From contig OX940868.1 of NCBI GenBank assembly GCA_954871525.1, positions 11,088,056 through 11,152,055 on the forward strand: a stretch of DNA of 64,000 nt, read 5' to 3'. Positions 31,931 through 44,058 of the stretch are shown here, piece by piece. Position numbers and translations under genes: made by a program. Every line of letters starts with the position of its first letter. The first letter of the stretch is position 1. Origin of the DNA: Parietaria judaica. Its lineage: Eukaryota > Streptophyta > Magnoliopsida > Rosales > Urticaceae. The notes beneath the pieces were generated by a model. That model did not search any database and had not been told where the DNA came from. It saw only the letters and a program-made list of their open reading frames with translations.

Positions 31931-33365
31931 ATGGCCGACCACCGCAACGACGACGATTTGGACGACCTTCTCGACAGTAATCAAACCCTTCTCCTTGCCT
32001 CTTTTCTCTTTCTGGGTCTCTGATTTTTCATGTTGCAGGTGCTCTCGACGACTTCCACTCGCTCAACCTCAACAACAGGTTGTCGTTATCCTTGGAAAGG
32101 GGCTGATTGATTACTTAATCGTGGCTTGTTTTTTTAACCGTCTTCTTCGTGATTGCAGAGGCAAGGACGACGCGGAGTCCGCGGTGCAAGGCCTGGGAAA
32201 GGGGCTGCCCGACCTGAAACTGAAACAGAAGAAGAAGAAGACCAAAGGGAAGGCCAAGGAAACGGCGGTCTCGGAGGCCCTCGATAAGCTCAGAGAGCAG
32301 ACCCGAGAAGCCGTCAAGGGCCTCGACTCCGTCACCTCGCCCGCGGAGCCCAACATGGAAGATTGGGTCAAGCAGTTCGAGGAGCTTGCTTCCTCTCAGG
32401 TACTACAATTGCAACTACACTCATACTGCTATCGATTTGTTATAACGACGCAATAGATAATATCAATCATGGTATTGCCTTATGGATTTTTTCCTCGTGC
32501 AACGAGCTTTCGATGTATTCCCTCGCGGGTCTTTCGAGAGATTGTGTTGGCTTTCTCTCTATCACGAGTAGTCTTAGTTTTTCTATCTTTCTTATGGTAG
32601 AGTTTAGTCGATATAGCTGGACCTCTTTTGGGTTGGCCGATTAAATTTGTTCTGCTATAAATCCGGTGAATTCATTCCCGCTCAGTCTTGATTTAGCTGC
32701 AAAGCTTGAAACTTCATCGATCGCTAGAGGCGCGTTCTCTAGCTTGTTTTTGCTTCAGTTCACATTATAAGTTTGTTCTTGTGAATCCATTGTCGCGGTT
32801 TGCTTCAGTTCTTGTGAATCCATTGTCGCGGTTTGCTTCAGTTCACAAACTCATTGTCGCGGTTTGCTTACATGAGCTGATTCTTGTTAACTTTTTTAGT
32901 AATGTTTGGTTGCCATTGGAAACGTAGGACATGGAATCTATAATGGAGACGATGATGCAACAGCTCTTGTCGAAGGAAATTCTTCACGAGCCCATGAAGG
33001 AAATCGGAGAAAAATATCCAAAGTGGCTGGCAGATCACGAAGCTAGTGTGACCAAAGAAGAGTACGACCGGTTTTCGCGACAATACGAGCTTATAAAAGC
33101 CCTGAATGTCGTGTATGAAAAAGAGCCCAATAACTTCAACAAGATCGTGGAGCTCATGCAGAGAATGCAAGAATGCGGTCAGCCCCCGAGCGACATACTC
33201 ACCGACTTATCCCCGGACTTTGATCTATCAGCTCTTTCCCAAATGTCAGTTCTCTCCGCTCTTACCACCCCTTACCATGAAACCCCCCATTTTATCTACT
33301 GACACTCGTTTATTCACAGATCTCCGGAGATGCTCGGCTCCGATCCAAACTGCTGTATAATGTGA
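31931..33365 (+). CDS. PEX19: Peroxisome biogenesis factor PEX19
   Basis: Five exons: 31931-31976, 32039-32078, 32159-32399, 32928-33244 and 33320-33365, all with GT/AG introns. They sum to 690 bp, a 229-residue protein. PEX19 is the cytosolic chaperone and import receptor for peroxisomal membrane proteins; it docks on PEX3. The acidic N-terminus [15 protein letters not shown] is the PEX3-binding region. A basic stretch ([16 protein letters not shown]) and [11 protein letters not shown] follow, then the cargo-binding helical domain ([36 protein letters not shown]). The last exon ends [10 protein letters not shown], a CaaX farnesylation box typical of PEX19. Reading through the last intron instead would give an unrelated tail without the CaaX box. 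Slightly shorter than the ~245-residue Arabidopsis forms. Confidence 0.95.
32770..32872. repeat. 33-bp minisatellite in PEX19 intron 3
   Basis: 'cattgtcgcggtttgctt' recurs at 32788, 32821 and 32852. The first two units match over about 33 bp ('gtgaatccattgtcgcgg'), the third is altered. It lies within the largest intron (32400-32927). Confidence 0.85.
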
Positions 33366-34370
33366 AGACGTTCAAGGCGCGAAAACTCACAGTTTATGTC
33401 TTAAGGGGTTTTTCTTTCACGTGATTTGGAGATGGATTTTGAATTATAAGATGGGAATGGGAATGGGAATAATTGAACATCATAGTACAAATAATAGACA
33501 ATATTGTACATGCGCTATAATTCAATTTTATTAATTTTTGACATCGTGAGGCCAATAAGTTATTCGTCTCATCGTAAGGAAACGACATATTTCGAAGAAT
33601 GGTGATTGATTGAATTGGTGAGAAATGGTCTCTCTGATTATGATTTGGTTGGGACTGCAGCATTTGTTTAATCACTGCATGATTACTCTTCTTATAGTCA
33701 TGTCTTGAAAATCCCAAACATCACATTACAGCTATTTAAATAAATGAATACGGAAAACAATAACCAAAATATAAGTCATTGATTTCAATTTTTAACTCCT
33801 TAAATTCGTCAAATTCTTACAAATAAGTCCCCGATCATTAGGTAGGAATGACTATTAAGTGCCATGTGACATTCAGTTGATTGCGACGTGACATTATCTC
33901 AACGTCTCTCAAGTGCCACGAAACATTTTTATTAAAAAAATATATTTTGTAACTTTTTGTTTTAAATATTTTTTTATGTATATGTGTACTTATTCTGAAT
34001 AATTTAAAGTATGTTCATATCTATACATAGATAGTACATATAAATTTGTATACATATTATTGTTATCAATATTTTTATCAAAAAAAAATTATTAATTATT
34101 TGATATCCATATAAACAAAACTATTTTTTTTCTTCTATATTAACAATATGTATATACGAATAGAATAAGAATATATTTTTTCTTTGTGACAATTAAATGT
34201 TTATTCTATCAAAGATTTTTAATTATTTCAATAATAAATTCAAACAACAAGTTAAAACATATATTTATGAATAATTTCTTTTATATATCATGTGGCAGTT
34301 AAATAATGTGACAATGCCACATGACATGCCAAATCGGCTCTTATGCTTATGGAATCGACTGCTAATCTTG
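33366..34370. other. PEX19 3' region and AT-rich intergenic
   Basis: The first ~200 bp should hold the PEX19 3' UTR. From 33800 on there are phrases such as 'gtgccatgtgacatt' and, near 34310, 'gacaatgccacatgacatg' that look like the ends of a decayed MITE; the pairing is poor. Confidence 0.35.
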
Positions 34371-34744
34371 GAGTTTGGATAGTTACTTATATTTAATTTA
34401 TTATATTAGATACCTTGAATCTAGTTCTGTACTTACTTACTATTAGTGGTATTGGTTGTAATTTAGCTTAAGAATGATAAAAAGGTTGATTACAGTAGTT
34501 CTGTATTATCTATAAATACCACTCTCTGTAAATCATTATCATCTTTCTAATTGAATACAAAAATCAGATTTGCTTTCTTCTCTAGAATTCTCATACGTTA
34601 TCACTTAGGCACTAGCTTTGCCAAACCCTGGTACATGTATGTGGGCTTTCTGCTTCGGCTTCTCATGTCGATCTTCCGATGTCTTGCCATTTTATCTTAT
34701 ATAGATATATATAGGCCTTGTCCTCTTCTATTCCTCCTCGTCCA
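34371..34744 (+). mobile_element. Copia-like LTR fragment
   Basis: A TATAAATA box at 34511-34518 is followed by 'ccactctctgtaaatcatta' and 'ctaattgaatacaaaaatcag', a layout common in plant Ty1/copia LTRs (promoter, then a T/A-rich R region). No internal domain or partner LTR seen, so perhaps a solo or partial LTR. Confidence 0.4.
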
Positions 34745-35062
34745 TTAAGGCAGTTGCTTGCCTCGTAGATGTGTCAAACAGGGGATTCGAGAACATAAGT
34801 CCCACAGCTTAAGGCAGTTGCTTGCCTAGTAGATGTGTCAAACAAGGGATTCGAGAACATAAGTCCCACAGCTTAAGGCAGTTGCTTGCCAGTAGATGTG
34901 TCAAACAGGGGATTCGAGAACATAAGTCCCACAGCTTAAGGCAGTTGCTTGCCTCGTAGATGTGTCAAACAGGGGATTCGAGAACATAAGTCCCACAACT
35001 TAAGGCAGTTGCTTGCCTCGTAGATGTGTCAAACAGGGGATTCGAGAACATAAGTCCCACAG
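34745..35062. repeat. 64-bp minisatellite, five units
   Basis: TTAAGGCAGTTGCTTGCC starts at 34745, 34809, 34873, 34936 and 35000 (steps 64, 64, 63, 64). The units are almost identical, e.g. 'gtagatgtgtcaaacagggg' and 'gagaacataagtcccaca', so the expansion is recent. It directly follows the copia-like fragment. Confidence 0.95.
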
Positions 35063-35446
35063 GGTTTACGCCGACTCCCACTCTGACACTTAATAGTTAA
35101 CACTAATGGTTAGGGACCTATTTATTTATAAGAAACTAACGAGCTTAAAGATTTTAGCCACCAATAACTCAGTCCAAAGACTTATCTTGAAGAAGCAAAT
35201 GTGAGTGGGGACTTTAACTACAAATGTCTCTAAATAAAAAATCATTAACCGAATGCAAAAAAAAAAAAAAAAAAAAACGTCGTAACAAAATTATGCTTAC
35301 TACTTAGAAATGCTCGTATTAGTATTATCTCGGGACAAGATCAATTCTAATTCTCAATATTTAAGAAATCAAGAATACTAGTATGGCTATAAAAATAATA
35401 ATAATAAAATTATATTAAGATACTAATCGAGGAATATCATAGAGTA
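35063..35446. other. Intergenic with a poly-A tract
   Basis: A run of more than 20 A at about 35256-35277. The segment near 35372-35420 ('agaatactagtatggc...') resembles 26987-27040, a worn repeat. No gene. Confidence 0.5.
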
Positions 35447-35865
35447 TACCGAGGTTTAAAATGTCACTTGCTGACGTCGTTTCGTATTTTCCGTTTTACT
35501 AATATATCGCTTTCCGATGGGTATTGTCGATGGGCAAATCGTAAAAAAAAAAAGGCATGCCACATATACCACATATTTCGCATGGGTATACCGCATTTCG
35601 ATGGGTTTTTTTTTTCTTACGAAAGTTTAATAGGTATTTGCCGAAATCTACAAATATTTTTTCTTCGAAATTCTTACTATTTTCGCCATTTTACTCACAA
35701 AAACGACAAACGATTTTCCACCCACGTGCCCATGCGAATTTCGCAAAAAAATGGTAAGAAACTAGCGAAACAACGGGACTTTCGTTTCGCATATCTTAGA
35801 AAAATGAAAACCGGTCGACATTTTCATGGAATATCGCAAAATTTAACACCCGTTCAGTATACATA
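35447..35865 (+). repeat. Dispersed repeat family R3, copy 2 (longer)
   Basis: Starts CCGAGGTTTAAAATGTCACT, then 'gacgtcgtttcgtattttcc', 'aatatatcgctttccgatgg' and 'catatcttag'. Longer than the other copies, with diverged extra sequence. The 132-codon open frame at 35468-35866 follows from the repeat and has no recognisable domain. Confidence 0.65.
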
Positions 35866-38197
35866 GAGACTAATGTTATTATCTATGAATAACAACAAAT
35901 CTTATATTTTTTCTAATAGTAAATGATTAAAAAATAATATTTTTAAAATGTTACATAGTTAGTTATGCAATAATATTTTGATTATATTGATTTATATATA
36001 ATATTTTTATCTAATAATATTTTTAAAATGTTATTATCTAATAATATTTTTATATATCAATTGAGATTTATATATTTCTAAAAAAAATATTAATGATATA
36101 AATTTAACGATTTAGCTAGTTGGTCTGAATAAAAATCATGTATAAACATAATTTGGTTGAAGATATTAACTAAATAGTGTTAATTTAACGGATTTTATTT
36201 TATAAAATCTCAAGGGAAATAACAACAACGACTTGGATGAGACCACAAGGGCAAAAGCCGATTTGGGTTAGGCATTGGAATCAAAGTAAGTTAGGGCTTG
36301 GCGTTAAAACAAAGCAAATATGGGCTTCGGTTCAAGCACCAAATTAGGGCTTAGTCCTTTCTTTTAGAAATTATATACTGTCTAACATTCAAACCCAATA
36401 TAGCTTGTGGGCCTCATTATTACTTATTATGAAGTTTGGTTGTCTATTTGATAAAATGTAACGGTAGACAACCAACTAAAAAAATCAAAGAAAATGACGG
36501 TATAAATATTCTTATATCCTTCAAAATTACGAACATATTCTCAAAATTATAAAGTAGTGGTAAAAATACTTCAAGTATTAAAAATTACAAATTCGCTGGT
36601 TCCTTCATCCTCTCCCATAAAATGATAGGCGTGGATTGCTGATGATGCCACGCCATTATCACGTTTCAACCAAATTTACACGTTTGTCAATGTATACCAC
36701 CAAACGTCTTTTCCTTCACATTCGGCAATTATTCAAGATGTGGAGATTTGGCTGATATGGTGTTACACAATAGCAAATCGTGAAAATTTAGTTGAAATGA
36801 AAATTTATTTAATGTCTCTGTGTAAAAAAGGAGCCAACAATTTTTTATTTTTTTTAACTCTTAAGTATTTTGATCACTACTTTTATGTTTTGATAATTTG
36901 CCTATAATTTAGGATGACTTTAAGGGTATTTATACTGCGATAAAAGCATGATTAGTTTCGTCTAAAACATAGAATATGTTGCTGTTCTCATTCACAAATC
37001 AACTCATTAGCTTGTGAACGTTCAAACATAAGTGGGATCACAATAATCACTGCATTTTCTGTTATTAATCAGCACCATCGAATTATTATAAGACCCTTTT
37101 CCATTATTGTTTTATAGTATATTCAATTAATATGGAGGACCAACAACTTGTAGAATCCTCGAGGAAAAATACATTGAATCATCATTGGCTTGTTTTTTTA
37201 AGGAAAAAAAAAAAAAACTTATTGAAGTGGATTCAATTATCATAATTATCTATTTCTTTATTACGAGAGGTGGCACTATTATTTACATTAATTTCCGTAT
37301 GTATCAAGATGTATGCAGATGCGGTATTTATATTCTATCGGGATTGAATCTGGGACTTCTCGATAAATATATTTTGTCAATCAACCTCATGCCCTAACTC
37401 TTATATATTACCAATATAACCTTAGGATCTTAGTAAAACAACCCCAATGATCTCATATTAAAGAAGATTGGGTCATTTTTATATAATTAATAAAAAAAAA
37501 AACTTTGTTAATTGGATGAATGAGTCACCAATAATAATATGATTGGGTAGCTTAGGCTTTGAGCATGAAGCAGCAGAGAGAGAGGTTCATGCATCTTCTC
37601 CACACTCACATCACATGTGGGATCGAAGGAAGGGAATATCAAGGATTAAAGAAGGGCACGTGATCAACAGCATATCAAAGTGCTGCCCATGTGGGCTTCC
37701 TCGATGGGCCCACCCAAAAAAATAAAATCCGTATTTAAAGGTCAAAGAAAGAAAGAAAGAGCCTCTCTCTCTCACTCACTCACTCGTCGTCTTTAGTGCA
37801 TTTAAAATCCGAGACAAGCCCATACCCAATATTATAATCCACTTTGGAAACATGCTTGTAATAATGGCGATGCGAGTAAATCAATAACAACAAAATCTCT
37901 TACAATATCCAAACCATTAACAAAAAAGAAAAGAATAGAATTAAACACAAAACATATATATCTTTGGTTTTTAATCAGCCTATGCTTTTATAGCAAGGGA
38001 ATCATCATCATGATTCATAACAACGCAACACACTATTTTTCCCTATCGATGGACTTCTAAATTAACCAGAGTGGAGGAAAAAATATATATATAATATAGG
38101 AAAGCACACATGGCATCACATGTAGGGCAAATATTACTATTCACCCCATCTATGTTACAAAAGATATGCAGCAACAGCAAAAGGGTAAGGGTGTCTT
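35866..38197. other. AT-rich intergenic, one probable MITE, LAX2 3' region
   Basis: At 36518-36560 'cggtataaatattcttatatcctt' is inverted at about 36915-36945, and 'taaagtagtggtaaaaatactt' at 36550-36575 is inverted near 36862-36885, suggesting a ~430-bp MITE. I found no clear duplication. 37540-37740 is GC-richer, without a convincing product. The 38040-38197 end should be the LAX2 3' UTR. Confidence 0.4.
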
Positions 38198-41157
38198 TTA
38201 GTGGTGAGTGGTGGTGTTGCCCGGCGGCGTGGCCGGCTTGCACTGGTAGCACTTTGCGAAGAGGCCAAAAGTGTCGATCTGGCGCACGAAGTTGGTGACG
38301 CTCGCCCACCCGCCGAACCCGAATCCGACGACGAACACCCACACCACCACGAATGCGTTGAGCACGAACATCCCCGTCCAGCTCGGCAAGAAAAACGGAG
38401 GCTTCTCCGCCGCGTTCTGGTCATTAAATTAATAGAATCGAAACGACAAAATGATGAGTAAATTGGGTAAGCAATGCCACACATAGTTTTTCCTTTGTTT
38501 GAAGAGTAAGCCTAAACCAAAGTGGGTCCCAATGGAAAGTGAGTCAAATCAGCCAGCTCAAAGGAGACAGTACTAGGCTCTCTCTCACACTGTACTGTAG
38601 TGTATAACTAAACGAAAATGACTCTCCACCTATCTATTCTCTAACTCTTCACTCTTCAATCCCAGCAGTAAATGCCCTCTAAAATGACCATAATGCCCTT
38701 GCCGGAAAGGTGGATGTTTGACCAAGTTTAAATGCTCATCGGCCATGCAAAGAGGTAATACCTGGCGGGCGGAGGCCTTGCGGTAGGTGAGCATGTGGGC
38801 GAGGGCGGGGATGATGTAGACCGTGAAGCTGACGAGGAGGGCTCCCACGGCGGAGTTGATGGGGCCGAAGAAGGGAAAGATTATCGCCAAGAACCAGATC
38901 GGAATGACTATCGGTAGCCGAGCCAGCGCGCGCAGGCATATACTCTTCGTGTCGTGCATGCCTATTACCTTCTCCCACACGAAGTACAACGGCGTGCAAG
39001 CGAACCCGAACGTGATAAACTGCCCGACAAGAAAAACCAATTCGTAAAACAAAGATATATGTATCATGCACCAAAATTCGAAACAAAGTTCGACTATCTA
39101 AACACGAATATAATACCTGGTGAATAAGCATCAAGATAACAGCAGCGTCACGGAAGCCGGACTTGGGGAGGAGGGCGAATGCGTTGGAGTGGTTGAGCAG
39201 CTCGTCGCCGAAGGCCCAGTACACGCACGACGCGGACGGGAGCGTCAGCGTGAACACGTACAGCGTGGCGTACAGGTAAATGTATTTAAACTTCTGAGGC
39301 TTCCACATCGCGTGCATAATCTCACTGTCCATTCCAAACATCATCAAAAAAATTAATGATTGAACTCGAACAACATTCAAATTTCGTATGATTGATTAAT
39401 TAAACATGATAAAGTTGAGAAAAGAGAGAAAAGTCAAAGCCCGGAATTCCCTCGGTCCAATCTAGTAAACTCCCTAATTGGGGATTATTCATTGTCAGAG
39501 GAAAAGGACAATAATGTAAGGTTTGGGGTTATCGAGAAAAGGACAGTGCTAAATGCTAATGTTATGTTACCACACTTGTTTATTTTCCATTAGTGGCAAG
39601 ATGACATGTTAAGTAAGCAAGGTATGGTGAAGATGACGGGAATACCCCTGGTGTCACGTCTTAACATTATTATTATTATTATTAGTATTGGGTTTATGAT
39701 GGGCAAATTATGCGGTAAGTAAAAGACAAGCGAGACTGGATTTAACATCAGCTGAAAAGAAGGTACCGAAAGACAACAAATTGCTTGGAAAGTAAGTTGG
39801 ACCAGGTTTCACTCTGCACTTCCTAATAAACTATGTGTTATAATAACAATTATTATTAATAAATCCAAGCAAGGTAACGTTGTTTTCCGAGTGAACAAAA
39901 AGCTAGAGCGTTATGTAATTCTGTCTGTGGGTCTCGAACACCGAGATGGCCGGCAAAAGCTGCAAAGAGAAGCCCAGTAGAAACAAGCGCAAATAATAAT
40001 AATCATGGTAAATAAATAATTATTATTAGTAAAAAAAGCTTACACAGTCACAGCGTGACCACCGAATGTGTACAGTATGTTGGTGGCTCCGGTGAAGTAA
40101 AGCACAAGTTTGGTCGGACCTGAATGCACCACTCCCTCAACCTGCCACCAAAAAATTATAATTAAAATTAAATTACTTTTTTCTTGATATTTATCCAATT
40201 AAATTATTTACTTTTTTTGGGTGGAATTGTAATTATTACCTGACCATTGACAAGGGAAGCTATGGCTAAGTACCAAGCAGTGTAAGTGGTCATGCCAAGT
40301 CCGAGGAAGGACCAAATACGGTAGTTGTGGAAAGAGGGTATGAAAACTGTTGTGGCACAGCAAGCTCCGAATATGTATGTCCATGTTCTCTTGTCCAGAT
40401 TGTCATTGATGTAGTAAATGTTACTGAAAAAGAAAATTAAAAAAAAATCATGACCAAAAAAACCCAATTGATTTTATTATTTCTAGATCGATTTTGATTG
40501 AGTAGTGTTATTCACCTCGCGCAAGCTATAAGCTGGATGACAGATCCGAAGAGAAGGAAAGTACAGTTGAAAGCCAGCCCCAAGGCCTTCCAAACCGGCC
40601 CCAGCAGCCCGTCCAGCACCTCGAACCACTAATACTCGATAAATTAATAATCTTACCTAGACCGTATAGTTTCACGATATTGATTTATAGAGGTTTTATC
40701 GTACTTGGATGACATGGTTCTTGAAGTTGACGTTCTCCTTCTCCTTCCGGCTCCGGTACTCGACGTAGAGGACGCTGATCAAGTAGGCCGTCCAGCTCCC
40801 GAGCATGCCGTAGAAGAGCTGGAGGACGATCCCGGAGACCATCCCGAGCTGCGAGAACGAGTATGGCAGCGTCAGCAGCACTTGCGCCACCTGAAGAAAA
40901 AAAAACCGGGAAATTGAACCATCAATTCTCCGGAACCGGCCCAAGAGTATGAAGAATGAAGAAGGGAGTAGACTGACTTGATTGGAGGCGCAGCTGAACC
41001 AGGCGTCCCAGGCGGAGCCGCCGTGCCAGAGGGCGTTCTTGAAGCTGAACTTGCCCTCGTGGTCCTCGGCGGCGCCCGCGTCGTCCTTGGCGTCGTGGGC
41101 GTCGGGCTCGGTGAAGCTGGGCACGATGGCCTCCTCGGCCTGCTTCTGCGCCAACAT
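38198..41157 (-). CDS. LAX2: Auxin influx carrier, AUX1/LAX family, LAX2 type
   Basis: Eight exons on the minus strand: 41157-40978, 40890-40705, 40628-40516, 40423-40240, 40141-40044, 39324-39117, 39019-38762 and 38416-38198. All introns are GT/AG and the frame sums to 1446 bp, 481 residues, the usual family length. The product imports auxin with protons across the plasma membrane. Seen: NALWHGGSAWDAWFSCASNQ, VAQVLLTLPYSFSQLGMVSG, SNIYYINDNLDKRTWTYIFG, FTGATNILYTFGGHAVT, FGPINSAVGALLVSFTVYII and the end FGLFAKCYQCKP, preceded by many hydrophobic helices. The start MLAQKQAEEAIVPSF resembles the LAX2 lead (MLPQKQGEEAIV), not AUX1 or LAX3. The C-terminal TPPGNTTTHH is family-variable. No frameshift or lost residue seen. 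Confidence 0.95.
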
Positions 41158-41330
41158 TCTGTCTCAATCCGATCTGCGGGAAGAGGGACGTTACTTACGG
41201 GCAGATCCAAGAGGAAAAGGATAAAAGAAGAAACCGAAACACGTTTGTTTCTTCTCTCCTCCACAAAGTACAAGTGCTTGTTGTTAGTTAGTAATAGATA
41301 ATAGTTACCCTTGATTGATGAAGCCACGAA
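41158..41330 (-). promoter_or_regulatory. LAX2 5' leader with a possible leader intron
   Basis: Fifteen bases upstream of the ATG the minus strand reads CCCGCAG (about 41173-41179), a good acceptor. A possible donor GTAACT lies near 41303-41308. An intron in the leader would be usual for this kind of gene, but this is inference. Confidence 0.35.
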
Positions 41331-41423
41331 ATGTCACTCTCTCTTCTCTTATAAGTAAGGACCCTTTTGGTTTTGGTTTCCCAGAGAAACAGAGAGAGAT
41401 CGGTAGAGGAAGAAGCAGTGAAG

Positions 41424-41426
<3 letters not shown>

Positions 41427-41456
<30 letters not shown>
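41427..41456. repeat. (GA)n microsatellite upstream of LAX2
   Basis: About 14 consecutive GA dinucleotides, i.e. (CT)n on the LAX2 strand, about 270-300 bp before the ATG. CT-rich leader or promoter tracts are common in plant genes. Confidence 0.95.
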
Positions 41457-41459
<3 letters not shown>

Positions 41460-43500
41460 AATGCTTGGAAATAATTGCAAAATATTCAGCTACGGATCTC
41501 TCTCCTTAGCCCTGTCAAACTTTTAATATGTAGCCACGCCCAAAGACGGCGAGACCAGACTCAAAAGCGGCAAAAATAATATATATTATTTATTTATAAA
41601 AGAAAGAGAGAGCCTTTGAAGTTTGAATGAAGGCGTTTCCACTGAAGTAAGTGTATAATATATTGAGGTCTGAGGAAAACGATTTTGGGAGGAAATGGGA
41701 AAGTGTATTGGAGGAATTGGATTCGTTGGGGAGGGAGAGAGAAGAAGAAGGGAATTTGGGAGGGAGTGGGAGTGGAAAAGCGATCAAGTTCTTCATGTAG
41801 AGGAGGGCATTCCCTTTTATAGGTGTGAGTTACTTATATTATATGTAATTGGTTTTTCCAGTGTGAGAAAACGACACTTTTGTCCACCTAACCAAAAGGC
41901 AACAAATAAGAACCAAACTACGGTTTGTAGTGTAATGGGGTTTTTTTCACCTTTCTTCGTTTCTGTCAGATTTACTTTCTTGTTTTTTCAACCTATTTAT
42001 TTTATTGCACGCAGGCAGCGCTTCATTTTTTCCATTTTGATTTGAAGAAAAAAAAAAACAACGTTCTATTGTCACTTTAATGCAGTAAAGGTATTTTAGT
42101 TGTAGTCAATTTACCAAGTTAAATAAAAAATGTGTCATTTGATAATTTCCTCGAATTATCGATTCTTCGACTATCATTGTAGCTTATTAGATGCATGGAG
42201 TCGAAAAGTGGAGTAGAGAAAAAAACGAGGGATTGGCATGTAGTAGAACTACTTTGACGGTTCATGATACAATTTAAGAGAATTGCCTACTCGTACACTT
42301 CATTTCAATTGAATATTTTGTTTATCACAAAAAGTATTTGAGTACTCTTTTTTAATTTACTTCAACTTGAATATTTTGAATATTTTTACTTTAGAATTTT
42401 AGTTATCCCAAAATATATTTACATTTTTGAAAAATAACACATTGATTCCCCCTCTCTCTCTCTATATATATAAAAGAAGATTAGCCAGAGTTATTTTGTG
42501 CATGAAATTATATGACTTACTCTGAAATATGAATGTCTTTTAAACGAAATACATCGTTATACTCGTCAGTGCACCATATTATAAAATTGAGGGAGTATTT
42601 GTGCAAATTTCTCAAGACTAAATAGTTCTTTAGTTTTAGGTAAAGGGCTAAAGTGAACCAAGTCTCAACATAAAATATTGTGGTTAGAATGTGATATCTT
42701 AATGTAGTGATGATTACTGATTAGTGGCAAATCATTTTGAAATAGTAGATTAATTTTCCATAGCTATTGTTCTTAGATACATTGATTAGACAATAAATAG
42801 GGTCTACATGGAAGGACAATATAAAATTATTGTGGTAGTGTCTATCTGTATTGTTGTAAGAGATGAATTTAATTCTTATAAAAAAAAAAGATATGAATTT
42901 AATACAAGACATTATTTACTGCAATAAATATGTGATTTCATGCAATAAATTTTACCAATTTAATATTATCCACTTTAGCGACACTGATCCATTTTCAGTT
43001 TCCAATCTATGCAACTTTAAACAATTTCCCAAACGTACACTACTTCCCACGGTGTTACAATTTATTTCGCTTTTTATTTTCATATTTACGAAAAACAAAA
43101 AAAATATTGAAAGAGACTCTCCATCAAACTTAAATACGGTAGTCGGTAAGTAGTAATCTCACGCGCCAAGATTCCTTTGAAGGCCTAATTCAGTAAATTA
43201 CCATTTGAAGAACGGCAAAAAGTCTTAGCGCGTGTTACTCAAAGCATCTGAGGCGAGTGGGGCGAAAACAGCTCCTCAAACGATAGATACGATAGGATTT
43301 CGTTCTTAATCTTGGGCCGACCGGTCTACCACTGGTATTTTGATTTCAAGCCCTTTTATTTTAGTTAAATTTCCTATATTTTTCAAAAATGAACCTTATT
43401 AATTTGCTGTTATTGTTTTTTTTTCCTCTAATTTTTTAAAGAAATTTAGAAAAAAAAATACGCATACCCTAATTTTTATGATTTGAATGTTTTTAGTTTG
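41457..43500. other. LAX2 upstream region and AT-rich intergenic
   Basis: A TATA-like stretch (TTTATAAATAAA read on the minus strand) lies near 41590-41602. From 42000 to 43200 the sequence is AT-rich without structure I can name. 43200-43320 is GC-richer but has no open frame of note. Confidence 0.4.
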
Positions 43501-44058
43501 GGTAAACTCCGGCTAATGTACCCAAAGTTTAATTTTTTTTAAATTTTGTACCCAATGTTTTATTTTCCGGGCTAAAATACCCAATGTTACTTCTGTTAGA
43601 AATTACCTTCAACTCTGTTATCTATCGTTAAATTTGCCACACAAGCCGCCACGTCGTACCTTTACTTTGCCACGTCACCCAAACCGAAATTACAAATAAC
43701 ATTTAAATAAAATAAATTTTCTATGGCTGGGACAAATCCTGTGACTGAGATGTAATAAGAAAATAAACCCTAGATAAATCGAAGAAGCTTCTCCTGTCAT
43801 TCTCACATTGCCGACAAAATAGAAACCCTAGAACCAGACGGCGGCGATGGACAATGGTGGCGACGCTGATCCGCCTCCACCTTGGAGAGACCCAAGAATC
43901 GATTTTGTCAATGAACGTGCGGCGAATTTAACGATAGATAACGGAGTTGAAGGTAATTTCTAACAGAAGTAACATTGGGTATTTTAGCCCGAAAAATAAA
44001 ACATTGGATACAAAATTTAAAAAAATACAAACTTTGAGTACATTAGCCGGAGTTTACC
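43501..44058. mobile_element. Small Pack-MULE-like MITE with a captured first exon
   Basis: The region 43501-43635 matches the reverse complement of about 43925-44058: GGTAAACTCCGGCTAATGTA on both ends, and 'aaattaccttcaactc' inside. The flanks ttttagtttg (left) and ttttagctttg (right) look like a worn 9-11-bp duplication. The middle is different in character: 'aaaccctagaaccagacgg', then an ATG at 43849 opening MDNGGDADPPPPWRDPRID. That resembles the leader and first exon of a host gene. Length 558 bp. Confidence 0.75.

Noticed and set aside
33241..33302. PEX19 ending in [19 protein letters not shown]
   Set aside because: This tail is the read-through of the last intron (GTCAGT...TTCACAG). 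Splicing restores the family's CaaX ending (NCCIM).
34745..35062. Regular ~64-bp repeats as a CRISPR array
   Set aside because: The whole unit repeats with no unique spacers, and the DNA is a plant nuclear genome; it is a minisatellite.
35468..35866. 132-codon open frame as a possible gene
   Set aside because: It coincides with a copy of the dispersed R3 repeat, has no recognisable domain, and the other copies do not keep the frame open.
38823..41301. Plus-strand open frames over the LAX2 exons
   Set aside because: They are antisense shadows of the GC-rich LAX2 exons; the minus-strand reading gives a complete transporter with clean splice sites.
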